Source: Bacillota bacterium | Lineage (GTDB): Bacteria; Bacillota; Clostridia; Acetivibrionales; DSM-1351 | Assembly: GCA_023397905.1 (NCBI GenBank) | Contig: JAEWSZ010000059.1 | Span: 1-64,000, forward strand | Length of the DNA stretch: 64,000 nt | Direction of reading: 5' to 3' | Part shown: positions 44,066-52,866 of the stretch, in pieces | Layout: the number at the start of each line of letters is the position of its first letter | Position numbering within the stretch: the stretch's first letter is position 1 | The notes under the pieces: generated by a model | What the model was told of the DNA's origin: nothing | Database searches by the model: none | Seen by the model: the letters and a program-made list of their open reading frames with translations, nothing else | Made by a program: the position numbers and the translations under genes

Positions 44066-44647
44066 CTATATATAATCATCCACATTATTGCCTGTGTATT
44101 TTATATCTATCGAGCCGTATGACACCATCCGCAATTTTATATCCCAGGGAGTATAGTGAAAATCAATGTCGCCTTCAGTATATTTTCCCGTAACGCCGTT
44201 GATTTCACCGGGATAATTGTTATACTCGGCCCGCAGGCTGAGAGTACCGCCCTCCAGCTGCACTGTAGGCCTGGATTTCGGTATGTATCCCATTCCGAAT
44301 TCATGCCTGGTCACGGAATTTCTTTTTGCAATGTCCAGCATTATATTGGCGTGATAGCCTATCCTTTTCATTGCATCACCGTCTCTTGCCACTCTGCCTA
44401 TATATTTCAGCAGATGCCTGTAGGTCTTTGAAGACTGTTCCTTCATCAAATCGATGTTATTTTTCAGGCCTTCTTCGGCAAAGCATTGATATTGGCTTAT
44501 GTGCAATAACGGCTGTTCGGTTTTAATATGTATTAAAGGTGGTTTTTGCCTGATCTGCAAATCGGCGTTCCTGGTTTTCCAATCCAGCTTTGCCGGGAAA
44601 TACTGTATATCCACTTGCGCAGGCGTGGTGTTAATAGTCAATCCCAT
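44066..44647 (-). CDS. DUF6470 (YviE-like) flagellar operon protein
   Basis: A 193-residue protein in the position of Bacillus yviE, between flgL and fliW. N-terminal MGLTINTTPAQVDIQY and a long central LLKYIGRVARDGDAMKRIG helix are consistent with that family, which is rich in short beta strands and has unknown function. I start at the ATG at 44647, preceded by AAGGATGTGAG. Conserved position in late flagellar operons suggests a role in filament or hook-junction assembly. A 232-base gap (43834-44065) separates it from fliW; apart from the weak TATAAT box I see nothing in it. Confidence 0.85.
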   Translation of the reverse strand: MGLTINTTPAQVDIQYFPAKLDWKTRNADLQIRQKPPLIHIKTEQPLLHISQYQCFAEEGLKNNIDLMKEQSSKTYRHLLKYIGRVARDGDAMKRIGYHANIMLDIAKRNSVTRHEFGMGYIPKSRPTVQLEGGTLSLRAEYNNYPGEINGVTGKYTEGDIDFHYTPWDIKLRMVSYGSIDIKYTGNNVDDYI

Positions 44648-44717
44648 ATTCTCACATCCTTGTATAAACTGACACAAGACAGGCATCCGGCCTGTCTTGT
44701 TATTTATCTGCCCACTG

Positions 44718-46034
44718 TTATCTCAAGAAGTCAACCAGAGTTTGCTGAATGATCCTTGCACCGCCTGCCAAAGACGCTTGATAAACATTTTCTTCGTTTT
44801 TCAGGTTCATAATGGTCTCGGCCACATCCACATCCTCGTTTTTACTCATTAAATCCGTGAAATTGACCAGATCATTGCTGGTACGGTCATCGGTCAAATC
44901 AACTCTGTTTCGTCTTGCGCCTACATCGGCTCTGCACCTTAAAACATTGCCCATTTCAGCGTCAATGGAATCCAGCAGAGTACTTATTTGTTCATGATCT
45001 CCCGCATCCATGCACGCAATTACGTCATTGAACATTTTTATCATGGAAGGTGTCTCCCCTGTTGCCCCAGTAGTATTAACAATACTGTCCTCATTAACGT
45101 TTATACTCTGGAAAAAGCTGCTTAAGGCCGGAACAGTGTCTATTTCTACCTGAGAGGTCTCGGCCGTGCTTTCAGTCTTGATAACGATCTGATTGTATTT
45201 GATTGATACCGTTACACCTTCAGGTACCGGCACAGGGCTGTCCGGCCTGTTTGGCATGGCCGGGCTGGCATTTATGGCATCCTGTATGGCTGCTGCCAGG
45301 GTTGTGTCATCGGCATAAGGACCAACAGGTATATTAACCGCTATGTTAGCGCCGTCAACAGTAATATTGACAGCGGTATCCGCCGCATCCAAGGTTAACG
45401 GATAAGTGATTTTACCTATTCTGGCGGTGGACACTCCGGTTCCGGGATTTGAAGCATTACCCCCCATGTCGAAGAGATCTCCTCCTGCAACATTGATATG
45501 CAAGCTGTCTCCAACACCTAATTCATAAAATATTTTTTCATTTACACTATCCACATTCAGGCTGAAATTCCCGAAGTTCGGACTGTTCTCATCGTCATTC
45601 ATAACTTTTTGATCTGTTTTAAATCCCGAAAAAATGTATCTGCCCGCATAGGATGAATTTGCCAGGTGAATGGCCTGAGTCCTGAGCTGCTTCAGTTCCA
45701 AACCTATTTTTTGGGTTTCCGCTTCGGTATTTGTTCCGTTTGAAGCCTGGACCATAAGCTCTCTGGCCTTATGCAGAACATCTCCCAATTTGCTTAACGC
45801 TTCATCCGTCGTATCAAGCCAGGACCTGGCATCCCCTATATTCTTCTGGTACTGCTCAACCTTGGAAACATCCGTCCTGAGCTTGAGCGCTCTCGCCGCG
45901 ACCACCGGATCATCCGAGGGAACAGATATCTTATTGCCGCTGTCCAGCTGGTTCTGATATTTACTCAGGCGCTCCTGATTGTTTCCCAGATATCTCAGCA
46001 TATTTGAAATCATCATATTATTGGTAATTCGCAT
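44718..46034 (-). CDS. flgL: Flagellar hook-associated protein 3 (FlgL)
   Basis: The 438-residue junction protein between hook-associated FlgK and the filament. The N-terminal MRITNNMMISNMLRYLGNNQ and QLDSGNKISVPSDDPVVAARAL, and the C-terminal NVLRCRADVGARRNRVDLT with MNLKNEENVYQASLAGGARI, are the FlgL D0/D1 regions. The central region (about residues 180-330) contains a flagellin hook IN-like domain with a repeat (DDTLAAAIQDAINASP), making the protein longer than the about 300 of Bacillus FlgL. GGAGG lies six bases before the ATG at 46034. It follows the second flgK. Confidence 0.95.
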   Translation of the reverse strand: MRITNNMMISNMLRYLGNNQERLSKYQNQLDSGNKISVPSDDPVVAARALKLRTDVSKVEQYQKNIGDARSWLDTTDEALSKLGDVLHKARELMVQASNGTNTEAETQKIGLELKQLRTQAIHLANSSYAGRYIFSGFKTDQKVMNDDENSPNFGNFSLNVDSVNEKIFYELGVGDSLHINVAGGDLFDMGGNASNPGTGVSTARIGKITYPLTLDAADTAVNITVDGANIAVNIPVGPYADDTTLAAAIQDAINASPAMPNRPDSPVPVPEGVTVSIKYNQIVIKTESTAETSQVEIDTVPALSSFFQSINVNEDSIVNTTGATGETPSMIKMFNDVIACMDAGDHEQISTLLDSIDAEMGNVLRCRADVGARRNRVDLTDDRTSNDLVNFTDLMSKNEDVDVAETIMNLKNEENVYQASLAGGARIIQQTLVDFLR

Positions 46035-46086
46035 GTTGCACCTCCGGAACATCTACTAAATAAATTTTTCAATACCTGAGCTATTC

Positions 46087-47745
46087 CTAGCCCACTCCTA
46101 TTCCATTAATAAGCTTATCGTATATTTCATCCATGGTATTTATCATTTTTGCAGCCGCATTATAAGCCTGCTGGAATTTTACCATGTTTGTCATTTCTTC
46201 ATTCAATTCAACCCCTGAAACCGACATCCTTCTGTTGTCAATCTGGTTCACTATATTATCCTGGTTTGCCTGGAAACGCTTTGCCTGCTGGGTATCTATA
46301 CCAAGTCCCGCCACCAGGGATTTCATATAGTCCTCCGGTGCGCCTTCAAAAAACAGGCTCTGGTTTGATCTTATCTGCATTATCTGATTCAGTAAATTTA
46401 TATTGCCATTTTCACCATCGGCATCTGAAGTCGCGATAGTACTTGGATCATTCATAATATCGCTGCCCACCGTAAAATTCTTTGCTGTTATATTCTGATA
46501 CTGTGCAATTACCTGAGCCATATACGTTGCCGGGTCAGCCTCCGGATCGGCAGTAACATCATCCACAAAAGCATCGCTGGAGATTGGCAATCTGCTTTCG
46601 CCAAACATTGTAAAAAATCTTATTCCGGAAGGTGAAGTTCCCGGACCGGCCACATCACCGTCATATCCATATCCGTCCACATGACCCGGACCATCCTCCA
46701 GCACCCCTGTACCGTTCATGGCATATCCTTCATTAAAGGCCATGGCAAAGGTACGTACAAACTCGTTCAATTTGCTCTGATAATATGGAATTCCCTTAAA
46801 TATCGGAGTCTTGGTTTTGCCGTCAGCACCTATTGCACCGTCATTGCCGTCCCTGACATCCAGCAGACCTCTCAGCTCTCCTCCGGTCAGGACCAGTTTG
46901 TTTCCGTCTTCCCATTTTATATCGTATAAATTTCCGGCATCATCGGGACTTAATTTATCTTTACGCTGATCCACAGTCAGCTTGCTCACATTGAAATGGT
47001 CTACCAGGGCTTTGCCGCCTATTGTTATCTGGAAATGGATATCCTCCTGCCCATTTGGCAATTTTCCATATGAAACTTCGTTTGCCTGAATATTTACCAG
47101 CTTTGACAGCTGGTCCACCAGCAACGTCCTGGCATCCCTTAAATCATTGGCCGTCTGGCCCTGAATCTCAAAATTGTATATCTGCTTGTTGAGCTGCTGG
47201 ATCTGGGCTGCAATTGAATTGACCTGATCCACACCGATCCTGACCTGATCGTTTATATCTTCCTGCAGCTTTTCAAAATGGGTGGCCGTGCTGTTAAAGT
47301 AGTTCGCCAGCGTCACACCCTTTTCTCTCACAAGAGCTCTGACCGCGGAACTCGAAGGGTCCTTTGCCAGCTCCTGGAGCGAATTGAAAAAGTCGTTCAT
47401 TATGGTAACAAAACCGCTTGAAGACGGTTCATTAAATGTACCTTCAATCTCAGACAGCAGTTCGGATTTTTTGCTCCATTCGCCATTGGCTACGCTTTCG
47501 CTCCAATATTTGAAATCCAGATACTCATCCCTTATCCGCTGAACAGTTTTTACTTCGGATCCCGTACCCACCATACCGGTACCGTCCACAAGTGAAATAG
47601 GCCTGGAGGCGCTTTGCACCGTTTGCTGCCTTGAGTAACCCGGAGTAGTGGCGTTACTGATGTTGTGACCCGCTGTGTCCAGATTTCTCTGGGCGGTATA
47701 AAGTCCGCTTAATGCAACATTAAGTCCAAAAAAGCTCTGTCTCAT
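46087..47745 (-). CDS. flgK: Flagellar hook-associated protein 1 (FlgK), conventional copy
   Basis: A 552-residue hook-filament junction protein. The N-terminal MRQSFFGLNVALSGLYTAQ with NLDTAGHNISNATTPGYSRQ and the C-terminal SVSGVELNEEMTNMVKFQQAYNAAAKMINTMDE are diagnostic. The length and composition are ordinary. Start at the ATG at 47745; the TTG six bases upstream is not needed. It immediately follows a second, larger flgK (about 54 bases), so the two are a tandem pair, and precedes flgL. Confidence 0.95.
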   Translation of the reverse strand: MRQSFFGLNVALSGLYTAQRNLDTAGHNISNATTPGYSRQQTVQSASRPISLVDGTGMVGTGSEVKTVQRIRDEYLDFKYWSESVANGEWSKKSELLSEIEGTFNEPSSSGFVTIMNDFFNSLQELAKDPSSSAVRALVREKGVTLANYFNSTATHFEKLQEDINDQVRIGVDQVNSIAAQIQQLNKQIYNFEIQGQTANDLRDARTLLVDQLSKLVNIQANEVSYGKLPNGQEDIHFQITIGGKALVDHFNVSKLTVDQRKDKLSPDDAGNLYDIKWEDGNKLVLTGGELRGLLDVRDGNDGAIGADGKTKTPIFKGIPYYQSKLNEFVRTFAMAFNEGYAMNGTGVLEDGPGHVDGYGYDGDVAGPGTSPSGIRFFTMFGESRLPISSDAFVDDVTADPEADPATYMAQVIAQYQNITAKNFTVGSDIMNDPSTIATSDADGENGNINLLNQIMQIRSNQSLFFEGAPEDYMKSLVAGLGIDTQQAKRFQANQDNIVNQIDNRRMSVSGVELNEEMTNMVKFQQAYNAAAKMINTMDEIYDKLINGIGVG

Positions 47746-47798
47746 TATCAATCACCTGTTCCTTGAATTATAAACGTCTTCAAACCAAACTATCCGAA

Positions 47799-49955
47799 CT
47801 ATCTTCCTACCACGCCCATGGATAAGACCACCGTCTGTATCATGGAATCTATTATGTTCAGAACCCTTGCGGAGGCGTCATATGCAAACTTGAATTTCAT
47901 CATGTTTGCCATCTCTTCATCCATTGATACTCCCGATATAGCATTGCGCTGTCCGTCCACCGACTGCACCAGCGTGGTCTGATTTTCCATGATCTTGTCA
48001 GCCTCTGAACCGCCGTTTCCGATATTCAGAATCAATGCTCTGTAAAACTCATCCACCGAGACCTTTCCGGTAACGTCCCGCATTATATCCGTATCCCTCA
48101 TATTTGCAATCTTTCTTGCTATGGAATTATCTCCCTTTGCCGGGGACGCGGAAGCCGTAATATTATTTAGACCCTTATCGCTGAGAAGCTCATCGCTGAG
48201 TCTGAGATTTCCCATCTGCATAGGATACCTGTCGTCTATTGGTGCAAAGAAATCCACACCGGGCTTTCCGTCCAGTGTATATCCGGTCTTCTGGAGATAG
48301 TTTATTTCCTTGACCAAAGCATTTACCATTGCATTTATTTTAATTTTTATATCGGACACTATATTTTTAGATGGCGGTATATTGCCCATCGTCGCGTTAA
48401 CAGCCTGTCTCATTTCACTGTTTACGTCAATCACCAGATTTGAGAACGTTGCGGGATCCGTCGCCGGGTCTGTCCCCATTTTGAGCAGCGCTCCACCGGT
48501 GCCCGCCGTAATCATGCCCCAGCCTGCTTCAGGATCTCCGCCTGGTGTTGTGCCTGAGCCCTGGATGAAATAATCCTCGCCGGTTATTACGGAAGTCTTC
48601 ACGCCTATGGCATTCAGCCTCTGTATGTAACCTGCTGCGGCCGCGCCGTCAACAACAGCCGTTGCGTCATTTCCGTCTATACTTTCATTTGTGAATACAT
48701 ATGCAACTCTGGTGGCGTCCGGCCTGAAACCGTCGCCGGCCTGTATGCCCTCAAGCGTATTTATGAATCCGTCAAAGCTTGGATCAAGATCGGCAGACGG
48801 ACTGAAAAAGTTGTCCACCCAGGCCCCGAATGCAGGGTCGGCCGGATCGGGCACAGTATCCGGAGTGTAAACAGTGTCATTGTACACCGTTGAATTTCCA
48901 TTCATGTTTACAAACCTTATGGTGTAGTCCTCTCCGGTTTTTTGCAGATCATTTATATAGGTTGCCATCTGGGCCTTTAAATTATTGAGGTATGCAACAT
49001 CCGTCCCCTGAGTCGCGTCGATTGCAAAAACAATATCAACCTTTTCTTTTGGGTTTCCGTTTTCATAGTTGCCCTTAATACCGGGCACTTCGCCTCTTGA
49101 CTCCATCAGGCCCTTTAATATGCCGCTTTTTATTTTAACTTCCGTCTCAGTGCCTTCCAGCATCGGGTAAAAGTAATTTCCGTTTTTTGCATTTGCTTCA
49201 ACATATAAATTTCGTGAATTCCCCTTTTGAACCAGATAATATCCACCCAGAGTGACATCCACCTGGCCGTCCTGCATTTCAAGAGGTTCGGCGTCACAGA
49301 GCTTTGACAGTCTGTCCAGCAAAAGATTCCTCTGGTCCCTGTAGTCATTTGCACTGTCGCCGTTTATTTCCTCACTGGCGATTTTAAAGTTGAGCTTTGC
49401 TATCTGGCCTGTGATATTGTTGACTTCATCAACCCGCACCTGTATTTCGGAATTGAGATCGTTCTGCAGCTTTTCCAGCTGTGATCCGATATGGTTATAA
49501 TAATAAACCAGCGCCTGGCCTCTTTCTCTTACAAGAGCTCTTGTAGTCAAACTTTCAGGGCTCTTGGTCAGCTCCTGCCAGGAATCCCAGAACTGGTTCA
49601 TCACCTGCTGGAGGCCTTCTTCCATAGGGTCGTTCAATATGGCTTCCACATCCCGGAAGGTTTTGCTCCTGGTTTCGGCGTATCCCAGCATGGTATTTTC
49701 ACGCCTGTATATGTTGTCCAGAAAGGTATGCCTTATCTGCCTTGTTTCCTGGATATCGGCGCCGAGACCGTACTGGAACATCCTGCCGTTTTTCCCGTAT
49801 ACAGTTATATACTGGCTGGATTCGATCATTGCCTGCTGACGGGTGTAGCCTACTGTATCTACATTGGACAGGTTATGTCCCGTAACTCCCAGTCCGCGTT
49901 CGCTGACCATCAATCCAGATTGTGCAATTCCATAACTTGAAAATCCTACAGCCAT
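47799..49955 (-). CDS. flgK: Second FlgK with von Willebrand A-like insert
   Basis: A 718-residue FlgK paralogue. Its N-terminus (GIAQSGLMVSERGLGVTGHNLSNVDTVGYTRQ) and C-terminus (AISGVSMDEEMANMMKFKFAYDASARVLNIIDSM) are typical. Residues about 304-505 are an insert resembling a von Willebrand A domain: strand VDIVFAIDATQG followed by a helix, then DYTIRFVNMN, ATRVAYVFTNES and GVKTSVITGEDYF. The metal site is atypical (D-A-T-Q-G instead of DxSxS), so adhesion through a MIDAS ion is uncertain. The insert would be on the outer surface of the hook-filament junction. It lies between flgN and the conventional flgK. Confidence 0.88.
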   Translation of the reverse strand: MAVGFSSYGIAQSGLMVSERGLGVTGHNLSNVDTVGYTRQQAMIESSQYITVYGKNGRMFQYGLGADIQETRQIRHTFLDNIYRRENTMLGYAETRSKTFRDVEAILNDPMEEGLQQVMNQFWDSWQELTKSPESLTTRALVRERGQALVYYYNHIGSQLEKLQNDLNSEIQVRVDEVNNITGQIAKLNFKIASEEINGDSANDYRDQRNLLLDRLSKLCDAEPLEMQDGQVDVTLGGYYLVQKGNSRNLYVEANAKNGNYFYPMLEGTETEVKIKSGILKGLMESRGEVPGIKGNYENGNPKEKVDIVFAIDATQGTDVAYLNNLKAQMATYINDLQKTGEDYTIRFVNMNGNSTVYNDTVYTPDTVPDPADPAFGAWVDNFFSPSADLDPSFDGFINTLEGIQAGDGFRPDATRVAYVFTNESIDGNDATAVVDGAAAAGYIQRLNAIGVKTSVITGEDYFIQGSGTTPGGDPEAGWGMITAGTGGALLKMGTDPATDPATFSNLVIDVNSEMRQAVNATMGNIPPSKNIVSDIKIKINAMVNALVKEINYLQKTGYTLDGKPGVDFFAPIDDRYPMQMGNLRLSDELLSDKGLNNITASASPAKGDNSIARKIANMRDTDIMRDVTGKVSVDEFYRALILNIGNGGSEADKIMENQTTLVQSVDGQRNAISGVSMDEEMANMMKFKFAYDASARVLNIIDSMIQTVVLSMGVVGR

Positions 49956-50027
49956 GTGCTGTCCCCCTAAATCAATAATACTTTTTACAAGACTGTTTCA
50001 CTATGAAGCCTTTATGTTAACATTTTT

Positions 50028-50528
50028 TCAGAGCTTCACATCAAACAGATTTCTCTTCTTTGTGTCCCCTGTATTGCCCGAACTGCCGTAGCTATTTGTA
50101 AACGTATCGATGCTTGTCATCATGTTTATGGAAAAATCAATATATTCCAATGAATTCTTAATTAATTTCGAATTCAGTTCATTCGTATTTTTCAGTTCTT
50201 CTATATTTTTAACCATCTTTTCCTGACAGGCCTTCAGCTCAGCGGCCTCTTTTTTGCTCAATTGTTCCGCAAGACCTGAAATTGTCACATCCTCCGGCTT
50301 CTGGCCGAGTTCCGCGCACAATTTGCCAACTATCTTTTCCCTCTGGTCTTCCAGCTTTGAAATTTTAATGACCAACGTTTGCTCTATCTTTACAATATTC
50401 TCCAATTCATTGACTTTTCCCTCAATAATTAAATTGGTTTTATTATTGGATATTTTAGAAAGCGTGTCATATATCTCATTTTCCTGATTGAGAATCTCCG
50501 CCAGCTGCCCTATCAATCCTGCTTCCAT
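50028..50528 (-). CDS. flgN: FlgN-family export chaperone
   Basis: About 166 residues, almost entirely helical, with heptad-rich segments (AEILNQENEIYDTLSKISNNK; LEDQREKIVGKLCAELGQ; SKLIKNSLEYIDFSINMMTS). The segment NKTNLIIEGKVNELENIVKIEQTLVIKI is typical of FlgN (PF05130), the chaperone for FlgK and FlgL. Position directly after flgM and before flgK supports this. The start at 50528 follows GGGGG by eleven bases; an upstream in-frame GTG overlaps that site. Confidence 0.87.
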   Translation of the reverse strand: MEAGLIGQLAEILNQENEIYDTLSKISNNKTNLIIEGKVNELENIVKIEQTLVIKISKLEDQREKIVGKLCAELGQKPEDVTISGLAEQLSKKEAAELKACQEKMVKNIEELKNTNELNSKLIKNSLEYIDFSINMMTSIDTFTNSYGSSGNTGDTKKRNLFDVKL

Positions 50529-50594
50529 ATTACAATACACCCCCGAGCATTAAAGCATCTCTCAAATAAATACTAAATAAAAAATCAAATCCAT

Positions 50595-50882
50595 TTAAGC
50601 CTTCTTATCCAATACGGATTTTCCAAGCTTTTCTACTATTTCTCTTCCGCTCACATCATATCTTCCTGATTTATAAGCTTCAGCAAACTCATCCACCTTG
50701 TTCTGCCTTACATCCGGAGTATCCTTCAGGGCTTTTGAAACCGTCTGATAATCCATGGCGTTGCTGGATATGGACACAACATCCTTCTTAGGAGCAACTG
50801 AACTCACTTTATTAACTTTTTCAACAGGCTTTTGTGTTTCATAAACTTTTGACACATTGTAGATATCACCTGTGATTTTCAT
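50595..50882 (-). CDS. flgM: Anti-sigma-D factor FlgM
   Basis: A 95-residue inhibitor of sigma-D that is exported once the hook is complete. The N-terminus MKITGDIYNVSKVYE and the C-terminal binding region VRQNKVDEFAEAYKSGRYDVSGREIVEKL are family-typical. The DVVSIS block is also standard. I use the ATG at 50882 with a modest GTGGGTG site. A textbook sigma-D promoter is 53 bases upstream, so its synthesis is autoregulated through sigma-D. It heads the flgM-flgN-flgK-flgK-flgL group. Confidence 0.93.
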   Translation of the reverse strand: MKITGDIYNVSKVYETQKPVEKVNKVSSVAPKKDVVSISSNAMDYQTVSKALKDTPDVRQNKVDEFAEAYKSGRYDVSGREIVEKLGKSVLDKKA

Positions 50883-50934
50883 CTGACACACCCACTTTCT
50901 AAATTGCGTAACCAAATCTGAACTTCTATATTTA

Positions 50935-50961
50935 TTATCGACAGTTTAGTAAATTTATTTA
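50935..50961 (-). promoter_or_regulatory. Sigma-D promoter for flgM operon
   Basis: On the minus strand TAAA (50961-50958), exactly 15 bases, then GTCGATAA (50942-50935). This fits the sigma-D consensus TAAA-N15-GCCGATAT at seven of eight positions with A/T allowed at the end. It lies 53 bases before the flgM start. Confidence 0.88.
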
Positions 50962-50990
50962 GTATTGTATTTTTATTTTTTATGAAATAT

Positions 50991-51046
50991 AAAAAAGAAT
51001 ACGGCAAAAGTATCCTGAATTAAGTACTTTTGAGGTATTCTTTTTC
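50991..51046 (-). terminator. Intrinsic terminator after the sugar ABC operon
   Basis: On the minus strand AAAGAATAC and GTATTCTTT enclose an inner CAAAAGTA/TACTTTTG stem, followed by TTTTT. It starts 17 bases after the permease stop and isolates the sugar transporter from the flgM promoter. Confidence 0.85.
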
Positions 51047-51062
51047 CTGGGAAATTGTATTT

Positions 51063-51887
51063 TCAGCCTTTAACCGCTCCTGCTGTTATTCCTTCTATGA
51101 TATATTTCTGGAAAAGGAAATAAAAAACTATTACCGGCAATGTGGTTATAACCAGCGACGCCAGTACATTTGACCATTCGGTGTTGTATTTATCGAAAAA
51201 CATGTAGCTTGAAAGCACCAGTGTATAATTGTTGGAATCCAGCATAAGCATCGGAAGCATAAAGTCGTTCCAGAACCATAATATGTCCAGAATGGCAATT
51301 GTAGCCGTAATAGGCGTCAGCAGCGGAAATATTATTTTGAAAAATAGCTGCAGCTGTCCGCAGCCGTCCACCGTAGCCGACTCATCCAGCTGGACCGGAA
51401 TGGATTTTACAAAGCCGTGGTACAGAAATACCGCCATATTTACCCCCAGACCGATATATATAAGCCCTAACCCCACACTTTTTCCCTGTATGTGCAGGGC
51501 GCCGGAAACCTTCATCAAAGTGATCATTATTGTGTGAAAGGGAACCAGTATGGAGGAAACAAATATAAGAAAAATAAAACCGCTCAGTTTGGAGGATGTC
51601 CGTGAAAGCTTATAACCCGCCATGGAGCTGAACACAATAATACCGCAAAGTCCTATTGCAGTGATTATCAAGGTATTGAAAAAGCTTTTCAGCAGGTCCA
51701 TTTTTGTCAGGGCTTCCCTGTAATTTTCCAGGGTTGGATGCAGCGGGAAGCTGAGAACCGATTTGAACATATCCCCCTGGCTTTTTAAGGAATTTATCAC
51801 CGCCATATACAGAGGAAACAGTGTAAATATGCCCAGTACGATCAATACTATCCATACGGTTACGCCTAAAGCGCTGGTCTTCTTCAT
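51063..51887 (-). CDS. Carbohydrate ABC transporter permease (MalG/LacG type)
   Basis: A 274-residue inner-membrane permease with six predicted helices, beginning GVTVWIVLIVLGIFTLFPLYMAVINSLK. The EAA loop that docks the ATPase is DESATVDGCGQLQLFFKIIFPLLTP, typical of the MalG subgroup of CUT1 sugar importers. It starts at the base where the MalF-type gene stops (51887), so the two are coupled. No ATPase gene is seen, as is usual for CUT1 systems that share an MsmK-type ATPase. Substrate not identifiable by eye. Confidence 0.9.
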   Translation of the reverse strand: MKKTSALGVTVWIVLIVLGIFTLFPLYMAVINSLKSQGDMFKSVLSFPLHPTLENYREALTKMDLLKSFFNTLIITAIGLCGIIVFSSMAGYKLSRTSSKLSGFIFLIFVSSILVPFHTIMITLMKVSGALHIQGKSVGLGLIYIGLGVNMAVFLYHGFVKSIPVQLDESATVDGCGQLQLFFKIIFPLLTPITATIAILDILWFWNDFMLPMLMLDSNNYTLVLSSYMFFDKYNTEWSNVLASLVITTLPVIVFYFLFQKYIIEGITAGAVKG

Positions 51888-52774
51888 TACAGCTCCACCT
51901 CTTTCCTCTTCATGACGATTACCTGTACCAGTGCAATGATCAGAACTATAACGAACAGTATTATTGCTTTGGCGCTGGCATACCCATACCGCAGATTCTG
52001 TGCGAAAGCCTCTGAAAAAATATTGAAGGTGAAGGTCTCGGTGGCTCTTCCCGGGCCGCCCCTGGTCAATCCGTACACCACGTCAAACACTTTGATCGAA
52101 GCATTCAGTGTCAGGAAGGAACAAATGGTCACCGCATGGTAAATAAGGGGCAGCGTTATGTGCAGAAAATTCTGGAGGGGGTTCACTCCGTCAATCAGCG
52201 CCGCCTCTTTTATCTCCTTTGGAACGCCCTGCAGGGCGGCCATGTAAATCACCATGTAATACCCCACTCCTGCCCAGAGTGAAACTGCTATGATGCAGTA
52301 AAAGGACAGGTTTGTATTTCCGATCCAGGATTGGTCCAGAAATTTTAAAAAGGTATTTTCCGCTACACTGGGGAGGACCTTTGAAAATATAAAGGTCCAC
52401 ATGAGGCTGCCTATAATGAGGCTTATCATATTGGGCGCAAAAAACACCGTTCTCAGCAGGGACTTCAATCTCACCTTTGACTCAATCATCACGGCAAGCA
52501 GCATGGCGAATACATTTTCAAGAATCACCATGACCACCACGTATTTCAAAGTAAAAACCGTCGCCTGCATAAAGTACTTATCCCCGGAAAATGCCTCTAT
52601 ATAGTTCTTTATGCCCACAAAGTCATACTGCCTGCTGAGGCCGTTCCAGTCTGTCAGGCTGTATATAATGCCGCCTATCATGGGTATTACCAGAAAAATA
52701 ATGTAAAACAGCAATGCAGGCAGGCAAAAAAGCACCACCGACAGATTTTCCTTATGCCATCTTTTTAGTGTCAT
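51887..52774 (-). CDS. Carbohydrate ABC transporter permease (MalF/UgpA type)
   Basis: A 295-residue permease partner. N-terminal SVVLFCLPALLFYIIFLVIPMIGGIIYSLTDWNG is the standard opening of CUT1 MalF/UgpA proteins, and the EAA loop is EIKEAALIDGVNPLQNFLHITLPLIY. Six membrane helices are visible. It follows the solute-binding protein after a strong hairpin at 52799-52834 and precedes the second permease with no gap. Confidence 0.92.
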   Translation of the reverse strand: MTLKRWHKENLSVVLFCLPALLFYIIFLVIPMIGGIIYSLTDWNGLSRQYDFVGIKNYIEAFSGDKYFMQATVFTLKYVVVMVILENVFAMLLAVMIESKVRLKSLLRTVFFAPNMISLIIGSLMWTFIFSKVLPSVAENTFLKFLDQSWIGNTNLSFYCIIAVSLWAGVGYYMVIYMAALQGVPKEIKEAALIDGVNPLQNFLHITLPLIYHAVTICSFLTLNASIKVFDVVYGLTRGGPGRATETFTFNIFSEAFAQNLRYGYASAKAIILFVIVLIIALVQVIVMKRKEVEL

Positions 52775-52798
52775 ATAGCACGCTCCTTGCTACGATTA

Positions 52799-52834
52799 TA
52801 AATGTAAAGCGGCCGGATGACCGCTTTACATTTA
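52799..52834 (-). promoter_or_regulatory. Perfect 14-bp hairpin between binding protein and permeases
   Basis: TAAATGTAAAGCGG and CCGCTTTACATTTA pair perfectly around an eight-base loop. There is no T-run. In sugar ABC operons such hairpins after the binding-protein gene often stabilise its mRNA so that it is made in excess of the permeases. Confidence 0.75.
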
Positions 52835-52866
52835 TATAAAAATTTATAAAATGGATTTTCCCGCTT

